From contig NZ_CP082286.1 in NCBI RefSeq assembly GCF_019880245.1, positions 1,134,521 to 1,198,520 on the forward strand: a DNA stretch of 64,000 nt, written 5' to 3'. Position numbers and translations under genes: made by a program. Below are positions 16,489-24,292 of this stretch, in pieces (within the stretch, counting starts at the first letter, position 1; each line of letters begins with the position of its first letter). Origin of the DNA: Halobaculum roseum. GTDB lineage: Archaea > Halobacteriota > Halobacteria > Halobacteriales > Haloferacaceae. The notes beneath the pieces were generated by a model. It ran no database searches and was not told where the DNA came from. It was given only the letters and a program-made list of their open reading frames with translations.

Positions 16489-16589
16489 ACGACAGCGTTC
16501 TCCGGGACGCAGAATAAGTCTTGGGCGGGGGGTTCTCGCCGGCGGGGACGGGCTGACCGGCCGTCACCCGTCCCGACGGCGTCGCCCCG

Positions 16590-18290
16590 TTACTCGCCGA
16601 ACTTCTCCTTCTCGCGCTCGCGCAGCTCGATCCGGCGGGTCTTCCCCGAGGAGGTCTTGGGCAGCTCGTCGACGTACTCGACCCGGCGGGGGTACTTGTA
16701 CGGGGCCGTCTCCTCCTTCATGTAGTCCTGTAGCTCGTCGGTCAGCTCGTCGCTGCCCTCGTAGCCGTCGGCGAGGACGACGTACGCCTTCACCACGTCG
16801 CCGCGCTCCTCGTGGGGGGAGCCGACCGCGGCCGCCTCCGCGACCGCCTCGTGGGAGACGAGCGCGTCCTCGACCTCGAACGGACCGATGCGGTAGCCCG
16901 CCGAGAGGATGATGTCGTCGGCGCGACCCTCGAAGAAGAAGTACCCGTCCTCGTCCTCGCGGGCCAGGTCGCCCGTGCGGTAGTACTCGCCCGAGAACGT
17001 CTTCTCGTCCAACTCGGGCTTCTCGTAGTACTGCTCGAAGATGCCCGGATTGCCAACGGGAACCGCGATCTCGCCGATCTCTCCCGGCTCGACTTCCTCC
17101 TCCTCCTGGGTGTCGATGATGGTGGTGCCGAGGCCGGGCGTCGGCTTGCCCATCGACCCCTCCTTCACGTCGATTCCGGGGTAGTTGGAGACGAGACACA
17201 CCGTCTCGGTCTGCCCGTAGCCGTCGCGGGGGGTGATGCCGTAGGCGTCCTGCAACGCCTCGATCGGCTCGCGGTTGAGGGGCTCGCCCGCCGACAGCGC
17301 CTCTTTCAGCGGCAGGTCGTACTGGCCCAGGTCGGTCTGGGTGAACATCCGGTACTGGGTCGGGACCGCACACAGGCGGGTGACGCCCTCCTCCTCCATC
17401 ACCGAGAGGAACTCGTCGGCGTCGAACTCGCCCTCGTACAGCAGCTGGCTCGCGCCCGTGGTGATCCCGACGCCGACGGGCGACCAGAACCACTTCGCCC
17501 AGCCGGTGCCGGTCGTCGCCCACAGCAGCTCCTCGTCCAGGTCGAGGTCGTCGTCGCCGGACTGCGTCCGGCTGCCCGCGGAGCTCTGCTCCGCGCTGTC
17601 GACCACGCCCGGCGCCTCCGTCCCATCGGCGGTGACGCCCCACCAGTAGGGGGCGTTCACCAGCTCGAACGCGCGCATCCAGCGGTGCTTGTGGAGCACC
17701 GGCTTCGGCTGGCCGGTGGTGCCGGAGGTGTAGTTGATGCTCATCGGGTCCTGTGCGCCCACGTCGGGCCCGTCGTGTTCCGTCCCGCGTCCGTCGAGCA
17801 GGTCGTCGAACGCGTGCCAGCCGTCGGGGCTCCCGTCCACCGCGATCAGGGTGTCGACGGGCGTCTCCTCGACGATCGGCTCGACCATGTCCACGAGCGA
17901 CTCGTGGGCGACGACGGTCGTCGCCTGGCAGTCGTTCGCGCGGAACTGCAGGTCCTTCGGCTTGAGCATCTCCGAGCAGGGGACGACCAGCGCGCCGCGC
18001 TTGAGCACGCCCAGTTGGATCGCGAACACGTCCGGATGCCGCGGGAGCAGGTGCATCACGCGGTCGCCCTCGCCGACGCCCAGATCCTCGAGGGCGTTGG
18101 CGAAGCGGTTCATGTCGCCGTGGATGTCCGAGTACGTCCGCTCGGTCCTGGTTCCCTCGTCGTCGAGGAACGTGACGGCGACGCGGTCGCCGAACGCCTC
18201 CGCGTGGCCCTCGATGACCGAGGGGAGGGTGTAGTCGTCGGGGATGTCCCACTCGAAGTCGGCGACGGCGGTGTCGTAATCGACCGGCAT
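16590..18290 (-). CDS. AMP-forming acyl-CoA synthetase
   Basis: A 566-residue adenylate-forming ligase that activates a carboxylic acid to its CoA thioester via an acyl-AMP. Visible motifs: the P-loop YTSGTTGQPKP (about 182-192), GYGQTE (about 356), YRTGD (about 435) and the catalytic Lys in LPKTSSGKTRR near 544. The sequence is closest in feel to medium-chain acyl-CoA or acetyl/propionyl-CoA synthetase-like haloarchaeal enzymes; substrate cannot be fixed. An acidic insert with a run DDDLDLDEELL (about 245-260) is a halophilic loop. The ATG at 18290 is preceded by an AT-rich TATA region (TTATTCCCTATAC on the minus strand) at the right distance, so the in-frame upstream extension to 18605 was rejected. 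Confidence 0.9.
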   Translation of the reverse strand: MPVDYDTAVADFEWDIPDDYTLPSVIEGHAEAFGDRVAVTFLDDEGTRTERTYSDIHGDMNRFANALEDLGVGEGDRVMHLLPRHPDVFAIQLGVLKRGALVVPCSEMLKPKDLQFRANDCQATTVVAHESLVDMVEPIVEETPVDTLIAVDGSPDGWHAFDDLLDGRGTEHDGPDVGAQDPMSINYTSGTTGQPKPVLHKHRWMRAFELVNAPYWWGVTADGTEAPGVVDSAEQSSAGSRTQSGDDDLDLDEELLWATTGTGWAKWFWSPVGVGITTGASQLLYEGEFDADEFLSVMEEEGVTRLCAVPTQYRMFTQTDLGQYDLPLKEALSAGEPLNREPIEALQDAYGITPRDGYGQTETVCLVSNYPGIDVKEGSMGKPTPGLGTTIIDTQEEEEVEPGEIGEIAVPVGNPGIFEQYYEKPELDEKTFSGEYYRTGDLAREDEDGYFFFEGRADDIILSAGYRIGPFEVEDALVSHEAVAEAAAVGSPHEERGDVVKAYVVLADGYEGSDELTDELQDYMKEETAPYKYPRRVEYVDELPKTSSGKTRRIELREREKEKFGE

Positions 18291-18432
18291 ACGCGGACCG
18301 TGGACAGTATAGGGAATAATCGTTTGGGTACCGTTTCCATGTGTCTGGGATCGGCGCGCAGTCGGCAGGATCGACGGAACGGGACCGACGCCGTCACCCG
18401 GGTTTTTGTCGCCTCCCGACGAGCCGGCGAGC

Positions 18433-19410
18433 ATGGAGTACACCACCCTCGGCGACACGGGAATGACCGTCTCGCGGATCTGTCTCGGCTGCATGAGCTT
18501 CGGCGACCCCGAGTGGCGCGACTGGGTGCTCGACGAGGAGGCGGGGACCGAGCTCGTCGAGCGCGCGATCGAGCTGGGCGTGAACTTCTTCGACACCGCA
18601 AACATGTACTCCGACGGCGCCTCCGAGCGCGTCCTCGGCGACGCGCTCGCCGGGTACGACCGCGACGAGTTCGTCGTCGCAACGAAGGGCTACTTCCGAA
18701 TGCGCGAGGACGACCCGAACTCCGGCGGCCTCTCCCGGAAGGCGATCCAGCAGGAGCTGGACAACTCTCTCGATCGACTCGGCATGGAGACGGTCGACCT
18801 GTACCAGACGCACCGGTACGACGACGACACGCCGATCGAGCAGACGGTGCGGGCGCTGGACGAGGCCGTCCGCGACCGCAAGGCCCGCTACGTCGGCGCC
18901 TCCTCCATGTGGGCCCACCAGTTCGCCGACGCCCTCCACACGGCCGACCGGCTCGGGCTGGAGCGGTACGCCACCATGCAGAACCACTACAACCTCCTGT
19001 ACCGCGAGGAGGAGCGCGAGATGCTCCCGCTGTGTGAGCGCGAGGGGGTCGGCGTGATCCCGTGGTCGCCGCTGGCGCGCGGGTGGCTCGCCCGCCCCGT
19101 CGACGAGCTCGACGCGACGACTCGCGGCGAAAGCGAGGAGCACGCCCGACGACACCCGTATCTGGAGGGCGGCGGCGAGGAGATCAACGCCCGCGTCGGG
19201 GAGCTGGCCGACGAGAAGGGCGTGAAGATGGCCCAGATCGCCCTCGCCTGGCTGTTCGAACAGGACGCCGTCGACGCGCCCATCGTCGGGACAACGAGCG
19301 TAGAGCACCTGGAGGACGCCGTCGAGGCGCTCGACATCTCGCTGTCCTCGTCGGACATGGCGTACCTGGAGGAGCCGTACGAACCCGTCCGCGTCTCCGG
19401 CCACGAGTAG
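18433..19410 (+). CDS. Aldo/keto reductase (YajO/YghZ-like)
   Basis: A 325-residue NADPH-dependent reductase. The tetrad is Asp54 (NFFDTANMYS), Tyr59, Lys85 (VVATKGYF) and His127 (YQTHRYD). The length and the LGCMSFG start match the long aldo/keto reductases resembling yeast Aad and E. coli YajO. The cofactor region PIVGTTSVEHLEDAVEAL is present near the end. It starts at the ATG at 18433 rather than the TTG at 18406. It is divergent from the acyl-CoA synthetase across 142 bp. Substrate unknown. Confidence 0.9.
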   Translation: MEYTTLGDTGMTVSRICLGCMSFGDPEWRDWVLDEEAGTELVERAIELGVNFFDTANMYSDGASERVLGDALAGYDRDEFVVATKGYFRMREDDPNSGGLSRKAIQQELDNSLDRLGMETVDLYQTHRYDDDTPIEQTVRALDEAVRDRKARYVGASSMWAHQFADALHTADRLGLERYATMQNHYNLLYREEEREMLPLCEREGVGVIPWSPLARGWLARPVDELDATTRGESEEHARRHPYLEGGGEEINARVGELADEKGVKMAQIALAWLFEQDAVDAPIVGTTSVEHLEDAVEALDISLSSSDMAYLEEPYEPVRVSGHE

Positions 19411-19540
19411 GACCCGGACGGAGAGACGGATTCCGAGGCGAAGACGGATCCGGGAGGGAAACCGATCACCACGAACGGTCCGACGGGCGCCGATCGATAT
19501 TTATTCACTCCGGTATTCGATAAACATTCTGTCGATTCAT

Positions 19541-19571
19541 AATAGTTCACAAACACCTATTGTGTATTAAT
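19541..19571 (+). promoter_or_regulatory. AT-rich promoter of the subtilase gene
   Basis: The stretch just before the protease gene is unusually AT-rich for this genome. It includes an inverted repeat AATAG...CTATT (19541-19545 and 19557-19561) and TATA-like CTATTGTGTATTAAT (19557-19571), 15-29 nt before the ATG at 19586. Confidence 0.45.
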
Positions 19572-19585
19572 TCTGAGTCCATGGT

Positions 19586-20923
19586 ATGTCCCGACATGGA
19601 CGACGAACCTTCCTGAAGGTGAGCGGCGGCGTACTCGGCGGCCTCCTCGCGGGCTCGACGGTCACCGCGGCCGAGCGGACGGACCGGTTCATCGTGAAGA
19701 CGAGGGGGAACGAGACGCCGACCGACCTGGAGGTCGTCTTCGACCTCTCGGAGATCGGCTACGCGGTCGTCCACGGCAGCGAGTCGGACGTGAAGCGGTC
19801 GGAGGCCGTGAAGTCGTTCGCGCCCGACGTGGAACTCGACATGTCCGACCCGGCGGTGCGGACGCGGGCGTACGAGGGCGACGCCGACGACGACGACCTG
19901 TACCCGTACCAGTGGGACAAGCAGGCGCTGGACGTGCCGACGGCCCACGAGACGACGAAGGGGGAGGGGACCCGCATCGCGATCATCGACTCCGGCGTCG
20001 ACGCGAGTCATCCGGACCTCGCCGTCAACGAGGAGCTGTCGCGCGATTTCACCGGCGACGGCCTCGGCGCGGGCGTCCCCGGCGGCGGCGACCACGGGAC
20101 CCACGTCGCCGGCATCGCCGCCGCACAAACCGCCGGCACGACCGGCGTTGCGGGCACCGCGCCGGCGACGGACCTCGTCGACTACCGGGTGTTCTCCGAC
20201 TTCGGGGGCACCAACGGGTCGTTCGCGACCATCGTCGCTGCGGTCCTCCGGGCGGTCGAGGACGGCTGTGACGTGGCGAACCTCTCGCTGGGCGCGTATC
20301 CGATCCCGAGACAGGAACTCGGGAGCTTCTACGGCGGCGTCCTCAACAAGGCGATGACGTACGCCAACAAGGAGGGAACGCTGCTGGTCGTCGCCGCCGG
20401 CAACGACTCCGCGGACCTCCAGCACGACAAGAACCTCATCAGCCTCCCGAACGAGGGCGCGCAGGCGCTGTCGGTCGCGGCGACCGGGCCGATCGGCTTC
20501 GCGGACGCCCTGTTCGACGGGGAGGGGCTCGAATCGCCCCCCGAAAGCCCCGCGTTCTACACGAACTACGGGACCAACGCGATCGATCTCGGCGCCCCCG
20601 GCGGCGACGCGGACGCCTCGCTGACCGACCCGGTCGACGGCGTCCCCGCGTACGCCTACGACCTCGTGTTCAACACGGTCACGACCGTGCTGACCGACGA
20701 GGACGGCAACTACGCCGGCTCCGTTCCCGGCTACGGCTGGAAGGCCGGCACGTCGATGGCGGCGCCGAACGTCGCGGGCGCCGCCGCGCTCGTCAAGAGC
20801 GCAAACCCCGAGTACGACGCCAACCAGGTCGAGAGCGCGCTCCGTCGGGCCGCCGCGGTCCCCGACGGCTACGACAAGACCTACTACGGGGCCGGCTTCC
20901 TGAACGTCGTCGACGCGCTCTGA
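19586..20923 (+). CDS. Tat-exported subtilisin-like serine protease (halolysin type)
   Basis: A 445-residue S8 peptidase. The N-terminus GRRTFLKVSGG followed by a hydrophobic stretch is a twin-arginine signal, expected since haloarchaea export most folded enzymes by Tat. Residues about 30-105 are a pro-domain of inhibitor I9 type. The catalytic triad is Asp in IAIIDSGVD (about 135), His in HGTHVAG (about 170) and Ser in GTSMAAPNVAG (about 390); Asn of the oxyanion hole is in VVAAGND. The acidic surface fits activity in high salt. Classical halolysins have a C-terminal extension of about 120 residues; this protein stops right after the catalytic domain, so it lacks it. Confidence 0.93.
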   Translation: MSRHGRRTFLKVSGGVLGGLLAGSTVTAAERTDRFIVKTRGNETPTDLEVVFDLSEIGYAVVHGSESDVKRSEAVKSFAPDVELDMSDPAVRTRAYEGDADDDDLYPYQWDKQALDVPTAHETTKGEGTRIAIIDSGVDASHPDLAVNEELSRDFTGDGLGAGVPGGGDHGTHVAGIAAAQTAGTTGVAGTAPATDLVDYRVFSDFGGTNGSFATIVAAVLRAVEDGCDVANLSLGAYPIPRQELGSFYGGVLNKAMTYANKEGTLLVVAAGNDSADLQHDKNLISLPNEGAQALSVAATGPIGFADALFDGEGLESPPESPAFYTNYGTNAIDLGAPGGDADASLTDPVDGVPAYAYDLVFNTVTTVLTDEDGNYAGSVPGYGWKAGTSMAAPNVAGAAALVKSANPEYDANQVESALRRAAAVPDGYDKTYYGAGFLNVVDAL

Positions 20924-21126
20924 CCGTCGCGAGGGCGGCATCGACGGGCCGACCTGAGAACTGACCGGCGCCGATCTTTCTCCGTTGCCGGCCGCGTGCC
21001 CGGAGCGACCGCCATCGCCTGGGAGATCCGCCGCACGATCGGCGGCTCGGCGGAACCGGTACACAGGCCGGAACACGCCGGTTAGGCGCTGTACAACTAA
21101 CTGGTATCCACTATGACACCATCGTC

Positions 21127-21306
21127 ATGGCGTTCGTGGAGACGGCGACGTTCGAGTGCGGCGGCTGCGGCACCTGTGCACCGTCGACGTGGATCGACTA
21201 CGACCGACTCGGGTATCCGATCTGCCCCGAGTGCGGTCGGGCCACCGGCCCGCTCGCCCGGCACGTCCGGTCCCGAGGGCGTCGGCGGCAGCGTCTCACC
21301 CACTGA
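21127..21306 (+). CDS. Zinc-finger micro-protein (59 aa)
   Basis: A 59-residue protein, too short for most gene finders, with CGGCGTC (residues 11-17) and CPECG (33-37), giving the paired knuckles of a zinc ribbon, and an Arg-rich C-terminus (RSRGRRRQR) that could contact nucleic acid. It resembles the second domain of haloarchaeal micro-proteins; function unknown. The codon usage is normal for the genome, supporting a real gene. Confidence 0.6.
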   Translation: MAFVETATFECGGCGTCAPSTWIDYDRLGYPICPECGRATGPLARHVRSRGRRRQRLTH

Positions 21307-21427
21307 ACCGGGTCACGCGGTCGACGCCGACTCGGAGCCATCGCGTCGACGCGAGCGAACGCGCCGGACACGCCGCACCCCGGAGTCGGCCGCTGCGTTG
21401 ACGATGCGGGGCCCCCAAGACGGACCT

Positions 21428-21661
21428 ATGCCCTGGAGCGAGGTCGAGACGCCCGAGCGGTACGAGGAGTGGGAGCGAGCGGACGGGTACGCGACGCTGC
21501 GCGTGCGCGAACACCCGGACGGCAGCTACGTCGTCCGGCTCGACCGGCTCGAACAGGCGCCGGACGGCCGCGGCTACCGGCGCGAGCGGGTCGACGACCG
21601 CGAGCGCGCCGACGACCTCGTGTCGGAGTGGAAGGCGGCGTTCGAACTTCAGGAGGCGTGA
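21428..21661 (+). CDS. Small acidic conserved protein (77 aa)
   Basis: A 77-residue soluble protein, MPWSEVETPERYEEWERADG onward, rich in Asp, Glu and Arg with a predicted beta hairpin (ATLRVREHPDGSYVVRLDRL) and a C-terminal helix. It looks like a haloarchaea-restricted small family (a DUF7543-type protein from memory; unverified). No function is known. It converges on the CBS-ParB gene with 16 bp between stops. Confidence 0.7.
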   Translation: MPWSEVETPERYEEWERADGYATLRVREHPDGSYVVRLDRLEQAPDGRGYRRERVDDRERADDLVSEWKAAFELQEA

Positions 21662-21677
21662 CCGGCCCGGGAGGCGG

Positions 21678-22514
21678 TCACTCCTCGTCGCTTTGGAACC
21701 GGCGTGTCGTCTCGACCAGCGGATGGCGCGCGTAGTCCATCACCTCGATGTCCGTGATCGACTGGAGCCCCTCCTTGCGGGCCGTCCGCTCCATGCCGAG
21801 CTCGACGTGGTCGGCGATCACGATGACGTACGCGTCCATCTCCTCGATCCCGAGGCGGTGGGCGGCCATCACGCGGTGGTGGCCGTCCGCGAGCACGAGC
21901 GTGCCGTCGTCCTCGAGTTCGCCGCTCGCGCTCGGGTTGTCGATGACGACCAGCGGCTCGGCGAGGCCGCGCTCCAGCTCGTAGCGCCGCCCCTCCAGCT
22001 CGTCGGCGTACACCCTCGCCTGCGTCGGGAGCAGGTCCGAAAGCGGGATCTCCCGCCGCTCCTCGGTGGTTGAGACGCCGTGGATCTCCTCGAGCGTGCG
22101 CATCAGCTTCCCAACCTTCTCGGGGGTCGCGCGCTCGATCTGCGAGCGGATCACGTCGGTGTTGGAGATGATGCCGACGAGGTTGCCCGCGTCGTCGACG
22201 ACCGGCAGCTTCTGGATGCCCGACCGGAGGATAACCCGGGCGGCGTCGTTGATGTCCATCTCCGGGTGCGCGACGATGATGTCGTCGCTCATCACGGTGA
22301 AGACCGGCGCGTCGCGGTCGGCCGACAGCAGGTCGCGCGCGGAGATGAACCCCACCACGGTCCGTCCGTCGGTGACGGGGAAGCCGTTGTGGTTGCTGTC
22401 GAGGATGCGCTCGACGGCCTCCTCGACCGTGTCGTCGGGAGAAACCGTCGCCACGTCCCGGGTCATGTACCCCTTGACCGCCGGGGTCGACAGCTCGCTC
22501 GTGGCGTCGCTCAT
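21678..22514 (-). CDS. CBS-pair protein with ParB-like C-terminal domain
   Basis: A 278-residue protein. Two CBS motifs occupy about residues 14-70 (VKGYMTRDVATVSPDDTVEE) and 75-130 (VMSDDIIVAHPEMDINDAA), forming a Bateman module that binds adenine nucleotides or related ligands. Residues about 150-270 form a ParB/sulfiredoxin-like domain with the hallmark LADGHHRVMAA (about 208-218). A CBS domain regulating a ParB-like nuclease or NTPase domain is a known archaeal architecture of unclear role. It is followed on the same strand by, and lies 73 bp downstream of, the TrkA-N/DHH gene, so the two may act together on nucleotides. Confidence 0.85.
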   Translation of the reverse strand: MSDATSELSTPAVKGYMTRDVATVSPDDTVEEAVERILDSNHNGFPVTDGRTVVGFISARDLLSADRDAPVFTVMSDDIIVAHPEMDINDAARVILRSGIQKLPVVDDAGNLVGIISNTDVIRSQIERATPEKVGKLMRTLEEIHGVSTTEERREIPLSDLLPTQARVYADELEGRRYELERGLAEPLVVIDNPSASGELEDDGTLVLADGHHRVMAAHRLGIEEMDAYVIVIADHVELGMERTARKEGLQSITDIEVMDYARHPLVETTRRFQSDEE

Positions 22515-22587
22515 CGGTACGTCGTGCGGTTCGGCGGGGCGCGGGGTAAGCGTTCGCGTTCCTCACGGGGCGGACGGCCCCGGCGCG

Positions 22588-24045
22588 TCAGTCCTCGTCG
22601 GGGAACGAGAGGACGCGATCGGTCGCGTGCCGGGGAGCCTTCGGCGCGTCCTCGAGCGTCTCGAAGAACCGCTCGGCGACCATGTCGCGGACGATCTCGG
22701 TCAGCGATTCCGTCGAGTCGTCGCCCACGTCCGCGAGGATCCCGAGCGGGAGCTGCGCGCCCGCCATGTCGGCGTGTCCGCCGGCCGAACCCATCTGATC
22801 GAGCGCGTCGCGCAGCGTCTCGCCCAGGTCCAGGTCCGCGCCGCGGGTCCGCCCCGACGCGTAGACGACGCCGTCACGGTAGCCGTACACGAGGGTGGTG
22901 TTGACGCCCTCCATGTCCAGCAGGCGTTCGGCCGCCTGCGCGAGCGCGTCGCGGTCGGAGATCTCCCCGACGCAGGAGGCGACGACCGACCCGCGCCGCT
23001 CGCGCGCCTCGATGGCGCGCGCGAGCACGTCCAACACCTCGGGCGTGATGCTCGGCGACTCCACCCGGTCGAGGATCCCCGAGTCCGCGTGCGCCAGCAG
23101 CGACGCCGCGGCGTCGAAGTCCGCCTCGCTCACCTCGCGGGTGAAGTCCTTCGTATCGATCCGAATGCCGTACAGCAGCGCGGTCGCGACCTGCGTGTCC
23201 GGCGTCACCCCGAACCGGTCGAGGTACTCGGCCATGAGCGTGGAGGTCGCGCCCACGTCGTCGCGGAGGTCGACGAACGCGGCGTCGATCGGCTCGCGCG
23301 GCGGGTGGTGGTCGACGACGACGACGGGCTCGATCGCCGTCGGCAGCGAGTCGTTGACGCCCGGGCGCGAGTGGTCCACGAGCGCGAACCCGGCGAACTC
23401 CTCGCGGGGGTCCGCCTCGGGGTCGAGCTGCCGCATGTCGATGTCGAGGAGGTTGACGAGCGCGCGGTTCTCCTGGTGGGAGATATCGCCGTAGTAGCAC
23501 GCCTCGGCGTCGACGCCGGCGAAGCGCGCGATCCGCACCAGCGCGACCGCCGAGGCGATGGCGTCGGGGTCGGGGTTGTCGTGGGCGACGACCGCGAGCG
23601 TCCCGTCGACCGAGCGGAGCGTGCGAACCAGCCCGCGGAGCCGGTCGGCGGTCGTCCCCGTCGCCACGTCGAGCACGCGGTCGGCGACGACGCCGATCGG
23701 GTCGATGACGCGGTCGGCCAGCCCCCGCAACGCCTTGAGGTCCGCCTCCGTCGCGTCGTCGCCGGCGTACGCGACGACGATCGCGTCGGGGAACCGCTCC
23801 CGTGCGTGGTCGGCGGCGGTGAGGTTCGCCGTCGCGGACGCGCCGGCGACGACCACGAGGTCGGCGTGGTCCGGGTAGTTATCCGGGTCGCACGGGTCGG
23901 CCTCCAGCGCGGCGACGTGTTCGTCGCGCAGCGCCGAGGCCCGCCCGCTGTCGTCGGTGATCACGTGGAGGTCGCCGGACCTGCCGGTCAACGAGTCGAC
24001 GATGTCGTTGCCGACGGTCCCGCAGCCGAGCACCAGCCGACGCAT
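22588..24045 (-). CDS. TrkA-N domain fused to DHH/DHHA1 phosphoesterase
   Basis: A 485-residue protein. Residues 1-125 are a Rossmann-type TrkA-N (RCK) domain starting MRRLVLGCGTVGNDIV. A DHH phosphoesterase domain follows, with AHDNPDPDAIAS (about 154-165), and the DHH motif VVVDHHPP (about 243-250); a DHHA1 domain ends the protein with GSAGGHADMAGAQL near 416. The aspartates and histidines bind two Mn ions and hydrolyse phosphodiesters such as oligoribonucleotides or cyclic dinucleotides. The RCK domain suggests ligand control. Haloarchaea make c-di-AMP (DacZ, established), so this is a candidate c-di-AMP or pApA phosphodiesterase; that assignment is inference. Confidence 0.87.
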   Translation of the reverse strand: MRRLVLGCGTVGNDIVDSLTGRSGDLHVITDDSGRASALRDEHVAALEADPCDPDNYPDHADLVVVAGASATANLTAADHARERFPDAIVVAYAGDDATEADLKALRGLADRVIDPIGVVADRVLDVATGTTADRLRGLVRTLRSVDGTLAVVAHDNPDPDAIASAVALVRIARFAGVDAEACYYGDISHQENRALVNLLDIDMRQLDPEADPREEFAGFALVDHSRPGVNDSLPTAIEPVVVVDHHPPREPIDAAFVDLRDDVGATSTLMAEYLDRFGVTPDTQVATALLYGIRIDTKDFTREVSEADFDAAASLLAHADSGILDRVESPSITPEVLDVLARAIEARERRGSVVASCVGEISDRDALAQAAERLLDMEGVNTTLVYGYRDGVVYASGRTRGADLDLGETLRDALDQMGSAGGHADMAGAQLPLGILADVGDDSTESLTEIVRDMVAERFFETLEDAPKAPRHATDRVLSFPDED

Positions 24046-24125
24046 TACAGGGGACGGTCGGCCCGGACCGGCAAAACCCTGCCGTCCTCGGGCTCCCGCG
24101 GCACGCGGCGGCCCCGTCCCCCAGC

Positions 24126-24194
24126 GACAGTGGACCGTGTGATCGTCCCCGTCGCCGACGACAGTGGAACCGTCTGACCGTCCCCGTCGCCGGC
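24126..24194. repeat. Imperfect 34-bp tandem duplication
   Basis: Two copies, 24126-24159 and 24160-24194, share GACAGTGGA...CCGTCCCCGTCGCCG with small differences. They lie in the 247-bp gap between nuoN and the DHH gene, which otherwise holds nothing recognisable. Confidence 0.55.
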
Positions 24195-24292
24195 GGCGGC
24201 GACCGTCGAGACCGTCGACCGTGTGGCCGTCGCTCGACGGGACCCGAACTCGACACGTCGAAAAACCGACCCCGACCGCCGAGGTCGGGCCG

